Origin: Gammaproteobacteria bacterium
Lineage (GTDB): Bacteria; Pseudomonadota; Gammaproteobacteria; Eutrophobiales; Eutrophobiaceae
Length of the DNA: 22,268 nucleotides
NCBI GenBank assembly: GCA_016844485.1
Contig: JAENIZ010000021.1
Coordinates: 1,859 to 24,126 of the forward strand
Direction of reading: 5' to 3'
Every line of letters starts with the position of its first letter. Within the stretch, counting starts at the first letter, position 1. The notes under the pieces are model-generated. The model worked only from the letters and a program-made list of their open reading frames with translations, was not told the DNA's origin and did no database searches. Below, piece after piece: positions 8,068 to 16,766 of this stretch. A program made the translations under genes and the position numbers.

Positions 8068-8874
8068 ATGACAACCAGAGTTGGAATCTGCGGTGCCGGT
8101 GGCAGGATGGGTAAGACGATCCTTGAGGTCTGTCGCGAGACCAAGGGTGTAAAGATCGCCGCGGCGATAGAACAAAGGGGATCACCCATGATCGGCAAGG
8201 ATGCCGGTGAACAGGCCGGTATTGGCAAACTCGGTGTTGCCATTGTCGATGACATTGCGCGTGTCGCTGATAAATTTGATGTGTTGATCGATTTTACCCT
8301 GGCGGCATCCGTGCCTGACAATATCAGGAAGTGCCGCGCAGCAGGAAAGAACATGGTGATCGGCACAACCGGTCTTTCCGATAAGCAAAAGGAAGTTATC
8401 AAACAGGCATCCAAAGAGATCGCCATTGTCTTTGCGCCGAACATGAGTATCGGCGTGAATCTCTGTTTCAAGTTATTGGAGATGGCCGCAAATGTGATCG
8501 GCGAGGATGCGGACATCGAGATCATCGAGGCCCATCATCGTGAAAAGAAAGACGCCCCTTCCGGTACATCATTGCGCATGGGCGAAGTCATTGCCAATAC
8601 TCTCGGACGTGATTTAAAAAAATGTGCGATCTATGGTCGTGAAGGTATTACCGGTGCACGCGATAAAAAGACCATCGGTTTTGAAAGCATCCGTGCGGGT
8701 GATATCGTCGGCGAACATACCGTCATGTTTGCAACCTCCGGCGAACGTGTGGAGATCTCACATAAGGCAACCAGCCGTAAGACATTTGCCAGTGGTGCGA
8801 TGAGGGCGGCGCAGTGGGTTGCAACAAAGAAAACAGGGCTGTTTGATATGCAAGATGTACTGGGTTTGAAGTAG
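8068..8874 (+). CDS. dapB: 4-hydroxy-tetrahydrodipicolinate reductase
   Basis: NAD(P)H-dependent enzyme of the diaminopimelate/lysine pathway, needed for peptidoglycan and lysine synthesis. The 268-residue protein shows the nucleotide-binding GAGGRMGK (residues 9-16), VIGTTGLSD in the middle, APNMSIGVN, and the catalytic and substrate-binding HHREKKDAPSGTS. It ends with the typical DMQDVLGLK. ATG 8068 is chosen; an in-frame TTG two codons upstream is less likely. No strong ribosome binding site is visible and heptamer array C sits immediately upstream. The dnaJ-dapB adjacency is common in beta/gammaproteobacteria. Confidence 0.97.
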   Translation: MTTRVGICGAGGRMGKTILEVCRETKGVKIAAAIEQRGSPMIGKDAGEQAGIGKLGVAIVDDIARVADKFDVLIDFTLAASVPDNIRKCRAAGKNMVIGTTGLSDKQKEVIKQASKEIAIVFAPNMSIGVNLCFKLLEMAANVIGEDADIEIIEAHHREKKDAPSGTSLRMGEVIANTLGRDLKKCAIYGREGITGARDKKTIGFESIRAGDIVGEHTVMFATSGERVEISHKATSRKTFASGAMRAAQWVATKKTGLFDMQDVLGLK

Positions 8875-8915
8875 CAACATGTGTATGTAATGAAATGAAT
8901 GTGTACTGAGTCAGG

Positions 8916-9350
8916 ATGAAGCATTTACCCTTAATCAAATCAGTAATGACCCCTTTCCCTTATGCGATCGATATCGACGCGCCGATCGAGGAGGCGAGGG
9001 CATTTATGCAACGACAAAACATCCGCCACTTACCGGTTATCTCTGGTGGCAAACTGGTAGGTGTAGTGTCTGATCGTGATATCAAACTCTACCTCGGTCC
9101 GGACCTGGATTATCCCAAGGCCAGTGAAACCAAAGTCCGGGATGTCTATCTGGATAAGCCCTATGTCGTCGATCTGAATGAATCGCTCGATAATGTTCTT
9201 ACGGTTATGGCCGAGAAACATATTGGTTCGGCATTGGTAACACGCGATGGAAAACTGGCCGGACTATTTACCGCAACAGATGCCTGCAGAAGTTTTGCTG
9301 AGCACTTGAGGAAGCAGTTTAGGCCGAGTGGAGGGGATGAGGCGGCTTAA
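8916..9350 (+). CDS. CBS domain pair protein
   Basis: Small cytosolic protein of 144 residues consisting almost entirely of two CBS motifs (about residues 10-66 and 75-132). The first reads MTPFPYAIDIDAPIEEARAF and then RHLPVISGGKLVGVVSDRDI; the second ends GSALVTRDGKLAGLFTATDA. CBS pairs bind adenine nucleotides and usually sense energy state or regulate a partner. No catalytic domain is attached, so the partner is unknown. It lies 41 bp after dapB on the same strand and could be cotranscribed. Start ATG 8916, with an alternative ATG at 8946. Confidence 0.85.
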   Translation: MKHLPLIKSVMTPFPYAIDIDAPIEEARAFMQRQNIRHLPVISGGKLVGVVSDRDIKLYLGPDLDYPKASETKVRDVYLDKPYVVDLNESLDNVLTVMAEKHIGSALVTRDGKLAGLFTATDACRSFAEHLRKQFRPSGGDEAA

Positions 9351-9390
9351 AATGGCTCTTTTGTCCGATGACCACATTGCAACGTTTTCC

Positions 9391-9687
9391 CTACTGCTCA
9401 TTTTCAGACAAGAGCCGTACATATTTCATGTCGATTAAATAATCCAGCGCCAAGGTGATAATACAGATGGCCAGGAATAGCATCGTATTCCAGTAAAAAC
9501 CAAATACACCATAAACAATCATTATTCCTGCCGGTAAGGCTAAAAGACAGGTTGAGAAACGGGCGATCCCGGCTTTTTCAGGTTTGAATACTGATCCGCA
9601 GCTGGGGCAGTGTATCTGCCAGTAGGGCACTCCGATCCATACTATCCAGGATGATATCTTGTCGGATGAGCATGCAGGGCATTTCAT
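9391..9687 (-). CDS. Small zinc-ribbon membrane protein
   Basis: 98-residue protein. The N-terminus carries two CxxC pairs (CPAC at residues 3-6 and CPSC about 25 residues later) that form a probable zinc ribbon. Two hydrophobic segments follow (about residues 46-62 and 66-84), so it is likely an inner-membrane protein with a cytosolic zinc-binding head. ATG 9687 is used; an in-frame TTG two codons upstream is the alternative. It lies 73 bp downstream of hpnK on the same strand. No family function can be assigned, and a role in hopanoid metabolism is not implied beyond position. Confidence 0.6.
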   Translation of the reverse strand: MKCPACSSDKISSWIVWIGVPYWQIHCPSCGSVFKPEKAGIARFSTCLLALPAGIMIVYGVFGFYWNTMLFLAICIITLALDYLIDMKYVRLLSENEQ

Positions 9688-9760
9688 TGGCAATATTTAA
9701 GAATAAGAAAACTGACAGATTTATTTTACCAGACAACTGAATGCAATCAGTGGAAAGTAC

Positions 9761-10615
9761 TTAATGTAAGTTGCCAAAACCAATTAATTCAATGGAAAAC
9801 TTATCAATCATCCGTTTAATACGAGGATGGATGAGGGCTTTATATTCAGCTTCATACTCATAATGATCAGCTTCAGGGTCAATGTCATCCCAGAGTTGCG
9901 TTGCCGGGTGAGAGTAGATCTCGGATAATCCTGCAGGCAGGTGAGACAATATGCGTATTAAAGTATCAATATTCATATGGCCACTATCATGTAAACCGTA
10001 GACAAAATCATTGTAATGAATGTTGTTTGTCCGCAGGTGTTTTTTCATTCTTGACACCCACGGTTTAAGAAACAGCCATCGGGCATAGCGCAGGATCTTT
10101 TCTTTTCTGTTGTCGATCAGTGCATCAAGCGGAGGTTCATCCGGGACTCTGACTGCCTTAAGATCATAGTCCTTGCCTATACGGATTATCATCTCAAGCA
10201 CAGTCGGATGCAGGTGCATATGTTTATGGGCGTTCACATGATCCAGTCGCAAGCCGGTTTTTTTAAAGGCTTCGAATTGAGCCCGGATTTCAGCTTCGAG
10301 TTGCCGGCGAATTTTTGGAAGAAAAAACATCTTAAAACCACTTGCTACAGGATTCGATGAAAATTCCTCCTGCTCATCAATGAGATCAGGAATCTCGGCA
10401 GATGACAAGCATGGACGCCCGGAGACTAATACCAGATGCAAACCAACATTGAGGGTGGGTAATGCTTTGGCCCGGGATATTGCATCAGTTGCCGCAGGCG
10501 CAGCAACCATCAAACTCGTTGTGGTCAGAATTCCCTTTTGATGTGCTTTTGCAATTGCCTCATTGATAGGGATGGAGAGGCCGAAATCATCCCCTGTAAC
10601 GATCAGTTTTTTCAG
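9761..10615 (-). CDS. hpnK: Hopanoid biosynthesis deacetylase HpnK (YdjC family), CTG start
   Basis: Predicted to remove the acetyl group from bacteriohopanetetrol-N-acetylglucosamine made by HpnI, giving the glucosamine form. The frame gives 284 residues if it begins at CTG 10615. It then reads KKLIVTGDDFGLSIPINEAI, with the TGDDFG motif supplying metal-binding aspartates, and later HVNAHKHMHLHP with the metal-binding histidines. No ATG, GTG or TTG lies upstream in frame within the open stretch I read. The first usable ones (TTG 10513, ATG 10510) would remove the DDFG motif. The CTG overlaps the hpnJ stop as CTGA, the position where ATGA couplings normally occur, and GAGAG lies just upstream. 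Function is by homology. Confidence 0.85.
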   Translation of the reverse strand: MKKLIVTGDDFGLSIPINEAIAKAHQKGILTTTSLMVAAPAATDAISRAKALPTLNVGLHLVLVSGRPCLSSAEIPDLIDEQEEFSSNPVASGFKMFFLPKIRRQLEAEIRAQFEAFKKTGLRLDHVNAHKHMHLHPTVLEMIIRIGKDYDLKAVRVPDEPPLDALIDNRKEKILRYARWLFLKPWVSRMKKHLRTNNIHYNDFVYGLHDSGHMNIDTLIRILSHLPAGLSEIYSHPATQLWDDIDPEADHYEYEAEYKALIHPRIKRMIDKFSIELIGFGNLH

Positions 10616-12033
10616 ATTGCACTCTCGCGCGCAAACAGGAATTTGAAAAATTCCACACCTTCACGCAGGCGGCGTTTCATGACATCCCAGTCCTGACACA
10701 TCTCAAAGAACAGTGCGGCCATCTTCCTCGGGCGAAAATAGAAACGTTTATAAAAATTATCCACCGCCTCAAAGATATCTTCGCTGGACAGGTGGGGATA
10801 ATTCAATACAGAGTGTTGTACTCCATCCTGGCCGACCAGTGATTCATTTGTCAATAACCAGCCATTTTCTACGGCTTGCTTATACAAAAAGGTGCCTGGG
10901 TATGCCGCAGGAAGTGATACCTGAATTGTTTGTGGATTTAATTCCTGGGCGTATTTGATCGTTTCTTCGATAGTCTCTTGAGTCTCGCCCGGCAGGCCAA
11001 CGATAAAGGTGCCATGAATAAGAATTCCCAACTTGTGGCAATCATGTGTAAATTGACGCGCTATATCAATTCTGATCCCCTTTTTAATATTGACCAGAAT
11101 CTGTTGGTTCCCTGATTCGTAGCCAACCAATAACAGGCGCAAACCATTGTCTTTCATAATCTTGAGTGTTTCGTAAGGGACGTTCGCTTTGGCATTACAG
11201 GACCAGGTAATTCCAAGCTTGCCGATTTCTTTGGCAAGAGCTTCAACCTGCGGGATATTGTCAGTCAATGTATCGTCATCAAAGAAAAATTCCTTGACCT
11301 GCGGAAAGTTGTCACGTGCCCATTTTACTTCTGCAGCGATATTCCCGACAGACCGGGTACGATAATTGTGACCGCCAATCGTCTGGGGCCAGAGACAGAA
11401 AGTGCAGCGCGATTTGCAACCCCGGCCTGTGTAAAAGGACATATAAGGATGCAACATGTAGCCGTTGTAGTAATCTTCCGGCACCAGATTATTTTTATAT
11501 ACCCTGGTTACCCAAGGCAGCTGATCCATATCATGCAGGATTGCGCGTTCTTTATTGTGGATCGCCTTGCCATCTTGTTTGTAGGTCAAACCATCTATTT
11601 CTGCCAAAGGACGGCCTTCAGCGATCTCCTTGATCGTAAAATCAAACTCGTAACGCGCAACAAAGTTGATGGCTTCGGAGGCGAGTATTGATTGTTCCGG
11701 ATTTATGGCGACATGCGCGCCACAAAACCCGATGAGCAGGGCAGGATTCGCAGCCTTAAACGCCTCTGCCACTTTTATATCATTCGGAAAGGAAGGTGTG
11801 CTCGTATACAGGACAAGCAATTCATAATCATTGGCGAGTGGCAGGACATCATCCAGTGATAAATTGCGTGCCGGAGCATCTATAAGCCGGCTGCCCGGAA
11901 CCAGCGCTGCCGGTTGGGCCAGCCATGTCGGGTACCAGAATGATCTGACCTCGCGTGTACACTGATAGCGCGAACCCGCTCCTCCATCAAAACCGTTAAA
12001 AGAAGGCGGGTTAAGAAATAATGACTTCATCAT
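10612..12033 (-). CDS. hpnJ: Radical SAM bacteriohopanetetrol cyclitol ether synthase HpnJ
   Basis: Radical SAM enzyme that rearranges the glucosamine headgroup of bacteriohopanetetrol into the cyclitol ether. The 473 residues include an N-terminal cobalamin-binding-like part (about 60-130, with LLIGFCGAHVAINPE). The radical SAM cluster motif is CxxxCxxC at Cys206, Cys210 and Cys213 (GRGCKSRCTFC). FFDDDTLTDN and HGTFIVGLPGET in the barrel are typical of the B12-binding radical SAM group. ATG 12033 is followed by a second ATG, and either could be used. It sits between hpnI (87-bp gap) and hpnK (4-bp overlap), which supports the specific Hpn assignment over a general B12-radical SAM protein. 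Confidence 0.88.
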   Translation of the reverse strand: MMKSLFLNPPSFNGFDGGAGSRYQCTREVRSFWYPTWLAQPAALVPGSRLIDAPARNLSLDDVLPLANDYELLVLYTSTPSFPNDIKVAEAFKAANPALLIGFCGAHVAINPEQSILASEAINFVARYEFDFTIKEIAEGRPLAEIDGLTYKQDGKAIHNKERAILHDMDQLPWVTRVYKNNLVPEDYYNGYMLHPYMSFYTGRGCKSRCTFCLWPQTIGGHNYRTRSVGNIAAEVKWARDNFPQVKEFFFDDDTLTDNIPQVEALAKEIGKLGITWSCNAKANVPYETLKIMKDNGLRLLLVGYESGNQQILVNIKKGIRIDIARQFTHDCHKLGILIHGTFIVGLPGETQETIEETIKYAQELNPQTIQVSLPAAYPGTFLYKQAVENGWLLTNESLVGQDGVQHSVLNYPHLSSEDIFEAVDNFYKRFYFRPRKMAALFFEMCQDWDVMKRRLREGVEFFKFLFARESAI

Positions 12034-12120
12034 AGGTTCAGGTATTCCTCAGTATTCTTTTGATAGTGCTTATTCGTAACTAAATCAGTGCTGTCTGCAT
12101 TTAACTAAACAATTAATGGC

Positions 12121-13266
12121 TTATTCTCCGGGCGCGTATATCAAGCCGGCATTATCAACCGAAAAGGTCTTGTTTTTCCATTCAATCTCATTCCCGGTAA
12201 AACTCGCCAGGCGAATGAAAAATGAAAGAAAGTCTCTGACTGGTACTAACCAGATCGAGCCGGCACCCCCTGAATTGAGCACAAATTTCAAGCGCATGTG
12301 GAACAAAATTCGGGCCAACAATACGAAGCTGATGATCAAAACAGGCCACAAGAGTTGATGTGTATAAACAAAAGCTGCGGCCCCGGCAAAGCAACTGATA
12401 ATTAAGGTATCGGTGAGAAAGGTGAATGTGTAGCCAAGCGGTTCGACAGTGCGTACCGTGCGCGCCCAGCGGAGTTCATGTAATAACATCGATCTGAAGT
12501 CTGGTTCTTGAATAATATTTTCGACTACATAGTGCGATAAATATATTTTATGGCCATGATCTGCAATCAGTTTACCAAGCATGTAGTCGTCAGCCAAATA
12601 ATCAGCCAGCGCATCAAATCCTCCAATCTGTTCCAATATTTCACGTCTGACGGCCATTGTCGCTCCAAAACAGAATCGATTAATTTTTAGAACGTGTGAA
12701 ATGAGCACGGAAGGCAGAAACCATTCATTAACAAACATCGCATTGAGAGAGGAAACTATTCCGCCTCGTGGTGATCCGGAATACAGGCAAGTAACGGCGC
12801 CTATCTTGTGATCGGCAAAAGGTGAAACGACAGCGTTCAGATAGTTTCCGGAGACGCGCATATCGTCGTCGGCAATGAGTAGAATCCCATGCTTTGCATG
12901 GCCAAACATATTTACCAGGTTGGATACTTTATAATTACTTCCATGTAATCGGTTGTCTACAACAAGTTCTATATCCTGACCGGGATAGTCAGCCATAATT
13001 TCCCTGATAATGGATATAGCCGGATCATTTTCATCGTGCAGGCCATAAATTATTTGATATTCAGGATAGTCCTGCACACAGAAAGAACGCAGGTTCTCTC
13101 TCATCTCAGGACCCAGTCCACAGACTGGTTTAAAAATAGTAACAGGTGGTTGAAAAGCGGGAGAGATAAACGAATCTTTTCTGATCCTGTGAAATTTTTC
13201 CACACACAAGGCTGCAAAAATGAGATAGCCAAGGGACAAGATGCCAACAGCGGCGATTATGTACAT
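12121..13266 (-). CDS. hpnI: Hopanoid glycosyltransferase HpnI
   Basis: Membrane GT2 glycosyltransferase related to ceramide glucosyltransferase; HpnI adds N-acetylglucosamine to bacteriohopanetetrol. The 381-residue protein has an N-terminal membrane helix (about residues 2-22), a GT-A catalytic domain with FKPVCGLGPEMRENL, the metal-binding DDD (133-135), a later DD pair (226-227) and the acceptor motif ELRWART (about 264-270). C-terminal membrane helices follow (about 278-325). Start ATG 13266 follows a weak GAAGATG. It is followed by hpnJ and hpnK on the same strand, which supports the identification. Confidence 0.87.
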   Translation of the reverse strand: MYIIAAVGILSLGYLIFAALCVEKFHRIRKDSFISPAFQPPVTIFKPVCGLGPEMRENLRSFCVQDYPEYQIIYGLHDENDPAISIIREIMADYPGQDIELVVDNRLHGSNYKVSNLVNMFGHAKHGILLIADDDMRVSGNYLNAVVSPFADHKIGAVTCLYSGSPRGGIVSSLNAMFVNEWFLPSVLISHVLKINRFCFGATMAVRREILEQIGGFDALADYLADDYMLGKLIADHGHKIYLSHYVVENIIQEPDFRSMLLHELRWARTVRTVEPLGYTFTFLTDTLIISCFAGAAAFVYTHQLLWPVLIISFVLLARILFHMRLKFVLNSGGAGSIWLVPVRDFLSFFIRLASFTGNEIEWKNKTFSVDNAGLIYAPGE

Positions 13267-13376
13267 AGTTTCATCTTCATATAGACAGCCAAATTAGCGA
13301 ATCCAATCAGTTAAGAGATGACAAAACAGCAATTTTTTTCCCTGAGAATTCATATTATATTGTACCTGAATCTTAG

Positions 13377-14360
13377 CTAAGTAGCAGTGCGCTTTTTGTT
13401 TAGAAACTGTCTACCTTCAATATGCTGCCAGGCCAAAAGCCCAGGTAAATCTATTAATAGTTCCCGAATGCGTGTCGCGAGTGAAAGCGCCAGTGAAAAG
13501 TCTGGTGACATACCAAGCAAGGCGCCCACCATAACGTAACCTCCTTCCTGTATTCCATAGGCATTTGGGATAAAGAAGATAATATTGTTCATTGTGGAAG
13601 TCAGACTCTTGAGCATTAAGGCCTCAAGCAAACTTATGGTATGGCCAAAAAAATAACAGGCCAGCCATACTTCAGTTGTTTCCAGCATTAAACCAAGTGT
13701 TCTCCAAAATACAGCCAGGGCGAATCTTCGTTGGTTACGATATAAATCAAGAACTACGAGGTCAACTTCCTCGGCATTGTCTGTAATGCTGGCCCAGTTC
13801 CCGGTACGAATAAACTTACTCATGAATTTAGCCATATAGCTAAACATGCCCGCCCGTTGTACCAGGATAAATCCTCCTATGCCAATACCAAGCAAAGAAA
13901 TTCCTATTATGGCGGGCACGGCAATTTCGTTATCAATTGCCAGGTAGAAAAGTAAAAAAGTACCGATAATGCCCCAGGGTATCAGCGATAGGGCCTGTAC
14001 AGTTTTATCGACCAAAACCGAGGCGCTAGCATCGATACCACTTGTGCCCCATAGTGTTATTAATCGGGCTTTTGCAATTTCACCCCCGATAGTGGCCACA
14101 GGTAATAAAGTATTGATTGCTCGCCCCATCCAGAGTGACATTAGAAGATGTATAAAAGGAGGGGTGCGTGATGTTGGAAATAACAGGCGCCAGGAGAAGA
14201 CTGCAAAAATTAAACTTGGAGCCCATACAATCGGCAGTAATAATAGATACCAGCCAGACGTTAAAAGTAAATAAAAAATTTCGCTGAACCCGTGCCACGT
14301 CAGTAGCAAGGTAAGAATAATCAAACCTAACAGCAGACCGGCATAGGACAGAATATACAT
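13377..14360 (-). CDS. hpnL: HpnL-like flippase-family membrane protein
   Basis: Polytopic membrane protein of 327 residues, related to the lysylphosphatidylglycerol synthase transmembrane domain family. Several hydrophobic helices are evident from residue 1 on, and the family-typical GRAINTLLPVATIGGEIAKARL segment (about residues 79-100) and PNAYGIQEGGYVMVGALLG segment (about 266-284) are present. Hopanoid clusters often contain such a protein as HpnL, proposed to help move or place extended hopanoids. Here it lies upstream of hpnI, 110 bp away on the same strand, rather than after hpnK. The family also contains flippase-like proteins unrelated to hopanoids, so the symbol rests on context. 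Confidence 0.75.
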   Translation of the reverse strand: MYILSYAGLLLGLIILTLLLTWHGFSEIFYLLLTSGWYLLLLPIVWAPSLIFAVFSWRLLFPTSRTPPFIHLLMSLWMGRAINTLLPVATIGGEIAKARLITLWGTSGIDASASVLVDKTVQALSLIPWGIIGTFLLFYLAIDNEIAVPAIIGISLLGIGIGGFILVQRAGMFSYMAKFMSKFIRTGNWASITDNAEEVDLVVLDLYRNQRRFALAVFWRTLGLMLETTEVWLACYFFGHTISLLEALMLKSLTSTMNNIIFFIPNAYGIQEGGYVMVGALLGMSPDFSLALSLATRIRELLIDLPGLLAWQHIEGRQFLNKKRTAT

Positions 14361-14526
14361 ATGAAATGGTATTAGAGTGGGAGTTGTATAATTTTTTGTT
14401 TTATGTTTTCAGCATACCATCATAATACCAAGGTGACAGGCAACATATAAAATTGACTAAGGAATATGGCATGGATGTTATAAATAGTGGACACAATACA
14501 GGATGAACAGGATAAAATGATCCGGG

Positions 14527-15225
14527 ATGGAACCTCGCGCGTACAATACCGGCTACTTTAATCCACCAAAACATTTATTTCCTTTGGTGCGTCATTTTTC
14601 CTGCCGGTTAACACCGATACTTTTAAATTGGCCGATTACACCGAATCAAATTACGGTCATCTCGTTGTTACTTGGACTTGCAGGCGCTGCCTTTTTTTCA
14701 TTCGGCATTTGGCCTATTGATGTTATTGGCAGTCTGTTGCTGGTAGTGTCCTATACTCTTGATAATTGTGATGGTGAGGTAGCCCGCATTAAAGGGCTGT
14801 CATCCGAACTTGGTGCTCGTCTGGATGACATTGTTGACTCGATAGTGGATACGAGCTTCTTTGTGGCCTTGGGTTATGGTACAGCACATGTTAGTGGGCA
14901 ACAGATATGGCTATGGTTAGGGCTCGCGGCAGCCTTGGGGGCCATAATCGATTACCTGGTGGAACAAATAAAAGAAACTCGATTAAAAGGAAAAGCAGAG
15001 GTAAAAAGTCGGGAAGAATTAGCCATTGATCCAAAGCAACCGGAGAATATACTTGATTGGCTCATATATATATTTCACGAGCTTAGCCGCGCCGATTTTT
15101 GCCTAATCGTTTTACTACTAGCTGTGTTTAATGTTACCTGGGTGTTGTTACCACTTGCAGCCGTTGGCGCGCAAATCTTCTGGATCACCGACCTTTTCGA
15201 TCGGGCCAGGGGCTACCATACCTGA
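14527..15225 (+). CDS. CDP-alcohol phosphatidyltransferase family protein
   Basis: Inner-membrane enzyme that transfers a phosphatidyl or phospho-alcohol group from a CDP-alcohol to a second alcohol. The 232 residues carry the complete catalytic motif D79-x2-D82-G83-x2-A86-R87-x8-G96-x3-D100-x3-D104 (DNCDGEVARIKG then GARLDDIVD). Hydrophobic helices lie around residues 42-75, 108-145 and 190-220. The substrate cannot be read from the sequence. It diverges from hpnL across 166 bp and ends 5 bp from the convergent low-complexity gene. The start is ATG 14527, since a stop lies three codons upstream in frame; the ribosome binding site is weak. Confidence 0.88.
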   Translation: MEPRAYNTGYFNPPKHLFPLVRHFSCRLTPILLNWPITPNQITVISLLLGLAGAAFFSFGIWPIDVIGSLLLVVSYTLDNCDGEVARIKGLSSELGARLDDIVDSIVDTSFFVALGYGTAHVSGQQIWLWLGLAAALGAIIDYLVEQIKETRLKGKAEVKSREELAIDPKQPENILDWLIYIFHELSRADFCLIVLLLAVFNVTWVLLPLAAVGAQIFWITDLFDRARGYHT

Positions 15226-15230
15226 ATCAG

Positions 15231-16601
15231 TCAGTTGTATTCACCGGCATAATCATTTGGCAATTGATTATCGATTAATGCATGAAGGTTATTTGCGCTT
15301 GGGCTGTTATCACCATCCACAATTGCGCGCTCAAGGGCTTCATGAGCACTCCCATAATTATGCTTGAGGTAATTCAGGGCAGCCACCATAAAGGCTTCGT
15401 CCGGATGTTTGATATTTTCTTGCAGTGGATCTTCATATTTTTCGATCAGGTCATTGATGATTGCGAGAACTTGATCATCAAAACGGAGGTAATGGAGGGA
15501 ATCCGGATCAGCATGAAATGCTTCTCGCATGGCCATCACGCCTTTCGTCAGGTCACCGGCTGCTGCAGACGCTATTGCATAACCCACCTTTGGTATCCCT
15601 GCATTTGGAAAATATTTTACATCTTCGGCGAATATATCGAGTGCGGTTTGAATCTGACCATGTGCAAGGACGGTCCAGCCTGCACTGTCTATCCCATAAT
15701 TTTTGCTGCTTGAATATTTGTTTTCTTTGTAGCTATCGCCAGGGGGACTGTAGTTGGAGGAACTATAGCCGGGAGAGCTGTAGGAATACATCGGGGAATA
15801 GTATATGTACGGATAAGAATAAGGACGGTAACTGTAATATTTGTATGGATTGTAGCTTAAATATCCGAAATTCCCGTGGTGTTTGTGTTTTTTATGCTTT
15901 TTATGATGCCAATGATCTTTTTTATGTTCGTCATTGTTATGTTGGTTCATAGCCGCATGTTGTTTGGGATGTGTATGCTGTCCCTGCCATTTGTAGCCGT
16001 TGAGATTTCCCCATGATCCCTGATGTTTAATCTGCCCTTGTTTTTCGTTCTGTGTAAGATTCCCCTGTTCTATATGGCGGTTATTTTGTCCCTGTTCATT
16101 TTGTTGCCTGAAATTTTCAGGCCGTGTGCGTTGTTTATCCTGTGCCGGAAATATTTGTTGTCCTGGGGTTCTGTCGAGCCCGCGATGACTGCCGGAAAGC
16201 CCTTGATGATTTCGGTCATCATTATTTTCGGCCTGTTGGGGATTTCCCTGCTGGTTTTGAGAGTTTATCTGCCCATCGTTTCCATTCTGTGCAAGATTTC
16301 CCTGTTCAGTGTGATGTCTATTCCGTCTCGGGTCATTCTGTTGTCTGGGATTTCCTTGTTGAGTGTTACGTTTATCCTGTACAGGGGATATTTGTTGTCC
16401 CTGAGTTCTGTTGAGCCCGCGATTACTACCGGAAAACCCGTGAAGTCCACGATGACTGCCGGAAAGCCCTTGTGGTAGACGGTTTATCGAGTAGGCATTA
16501 GCTGTACTATCGGCGTAGCCGGCCGCAGGGACAATAAGACCAAGACTGACCAAAACCTGAATAAACAAGGACAGGAAAATCCCGCAATACCGATCCTGCA
16601 T
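15231..16601 (-). CDS. Secreted low-complexity repeat protein (Gln/Asn/His/Tyr-rich) with C-terminal TPR-like domain
   Basis: 456-residue predicted exported protein of unknown function. ATG 16601 is chosen because GGAGG ends 10 bp before it; a GTG at 16610 sits on top of that ribosome binding site. A signal peptide (about residues 5-31, ending near AAGYA) is followed by two diverged copies of a roughly 70-residue repeat, each starting GLSGSHRGL and running through GQQI, QDK, RQQN, EQGN and GQI. A His/Lys stretch (HWHHKKHKKHKHH) and a Tyr/Ser/Pro region (YRPYSYPYIYYSP) come next. The last 140 residues form an ordered helical domain (LDIFAEDVKYFPNAGIPKVG, ALNYLKHNYGSAHEALERA) that resembles TPR repeats. 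Confidence 0.75.
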   Translation of the reverse strand: MQDRYCGIFLSLFIQVLVSLGLIVPAAGYADSTANAYSINRLPQGLSGSHRGLHGFSGSNRGLNRTQGQQISPVQDKRNTQQGNPRQQNDPRRNRHHTEQGNLAQNGNDGQINSQNQQGNPQQAENNDDRNHQGLSGSHRGLDRTPGQQIFPAQDKQRTRPENFRQQNEQGQNNRHIEQGNLTQNEKQGQIKHQGSWGNLNGYKWQGQHTHPKQHAAMNQHNNDEHKKDHWHHKKHKKHKHHGNFGYLSYNPYKYYSYRPYSYPYIYYSPMYSYSSPGYSSSNYSPPGDSYKENKYSSSKNYGIDSAGWTVLAHGQIQTALDIFAEDVKYFPNAGIPKVGYAIASAAAGDLTKGVMAMREAFHADPDSLHYLRFDDQVLAIINDLIEKYEDPLQENIKHPDEAFMVAALNYLKHNYGSAHEALERAIVDGDNSPSANNLHALIDNQLPNDYAGEYN

Positions 16602-16635
16602 GACTAACACCCCTCCGGTGTTTCTTTCTAACTTA

Positions 16636-16641
16636 ATTATA
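16636..16641 (-). promoter_or_regulatory. Candidate -10 box of the low-complexity protein gene
   Basis: A perfect TATAAT on the minus strand, 35 bp upstream of the ATG at 16601. No good -35 hexamer lies at 17 bp (TCTTGG is the nearest), so the call is tentative. Confidence 0.35.
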
Positions 16642-16766
16642 AGACATTGGCAGTGGCCAAGACGTTCCCAAAGCAGGAGGTATTCCGGGTGTATTTCAGC
16701 AGGATTTCATTTGAAAGAGAGGATGGCTGGAGCCAATCTTCCACTTGATTTAATCTATTCGCAATT

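Noticed and set aside
9354..9416. Inverted repeat GGCTCTTTTGTC / GACAAGAGCC between the CBS gene and the zinc-ribbon gene
   Set aside because: The arms are about 40 bp apart, the match needs a 2-base bulge, and one arm lies inside the zinc-ribbon coding sequence; too weak for a terminator call.
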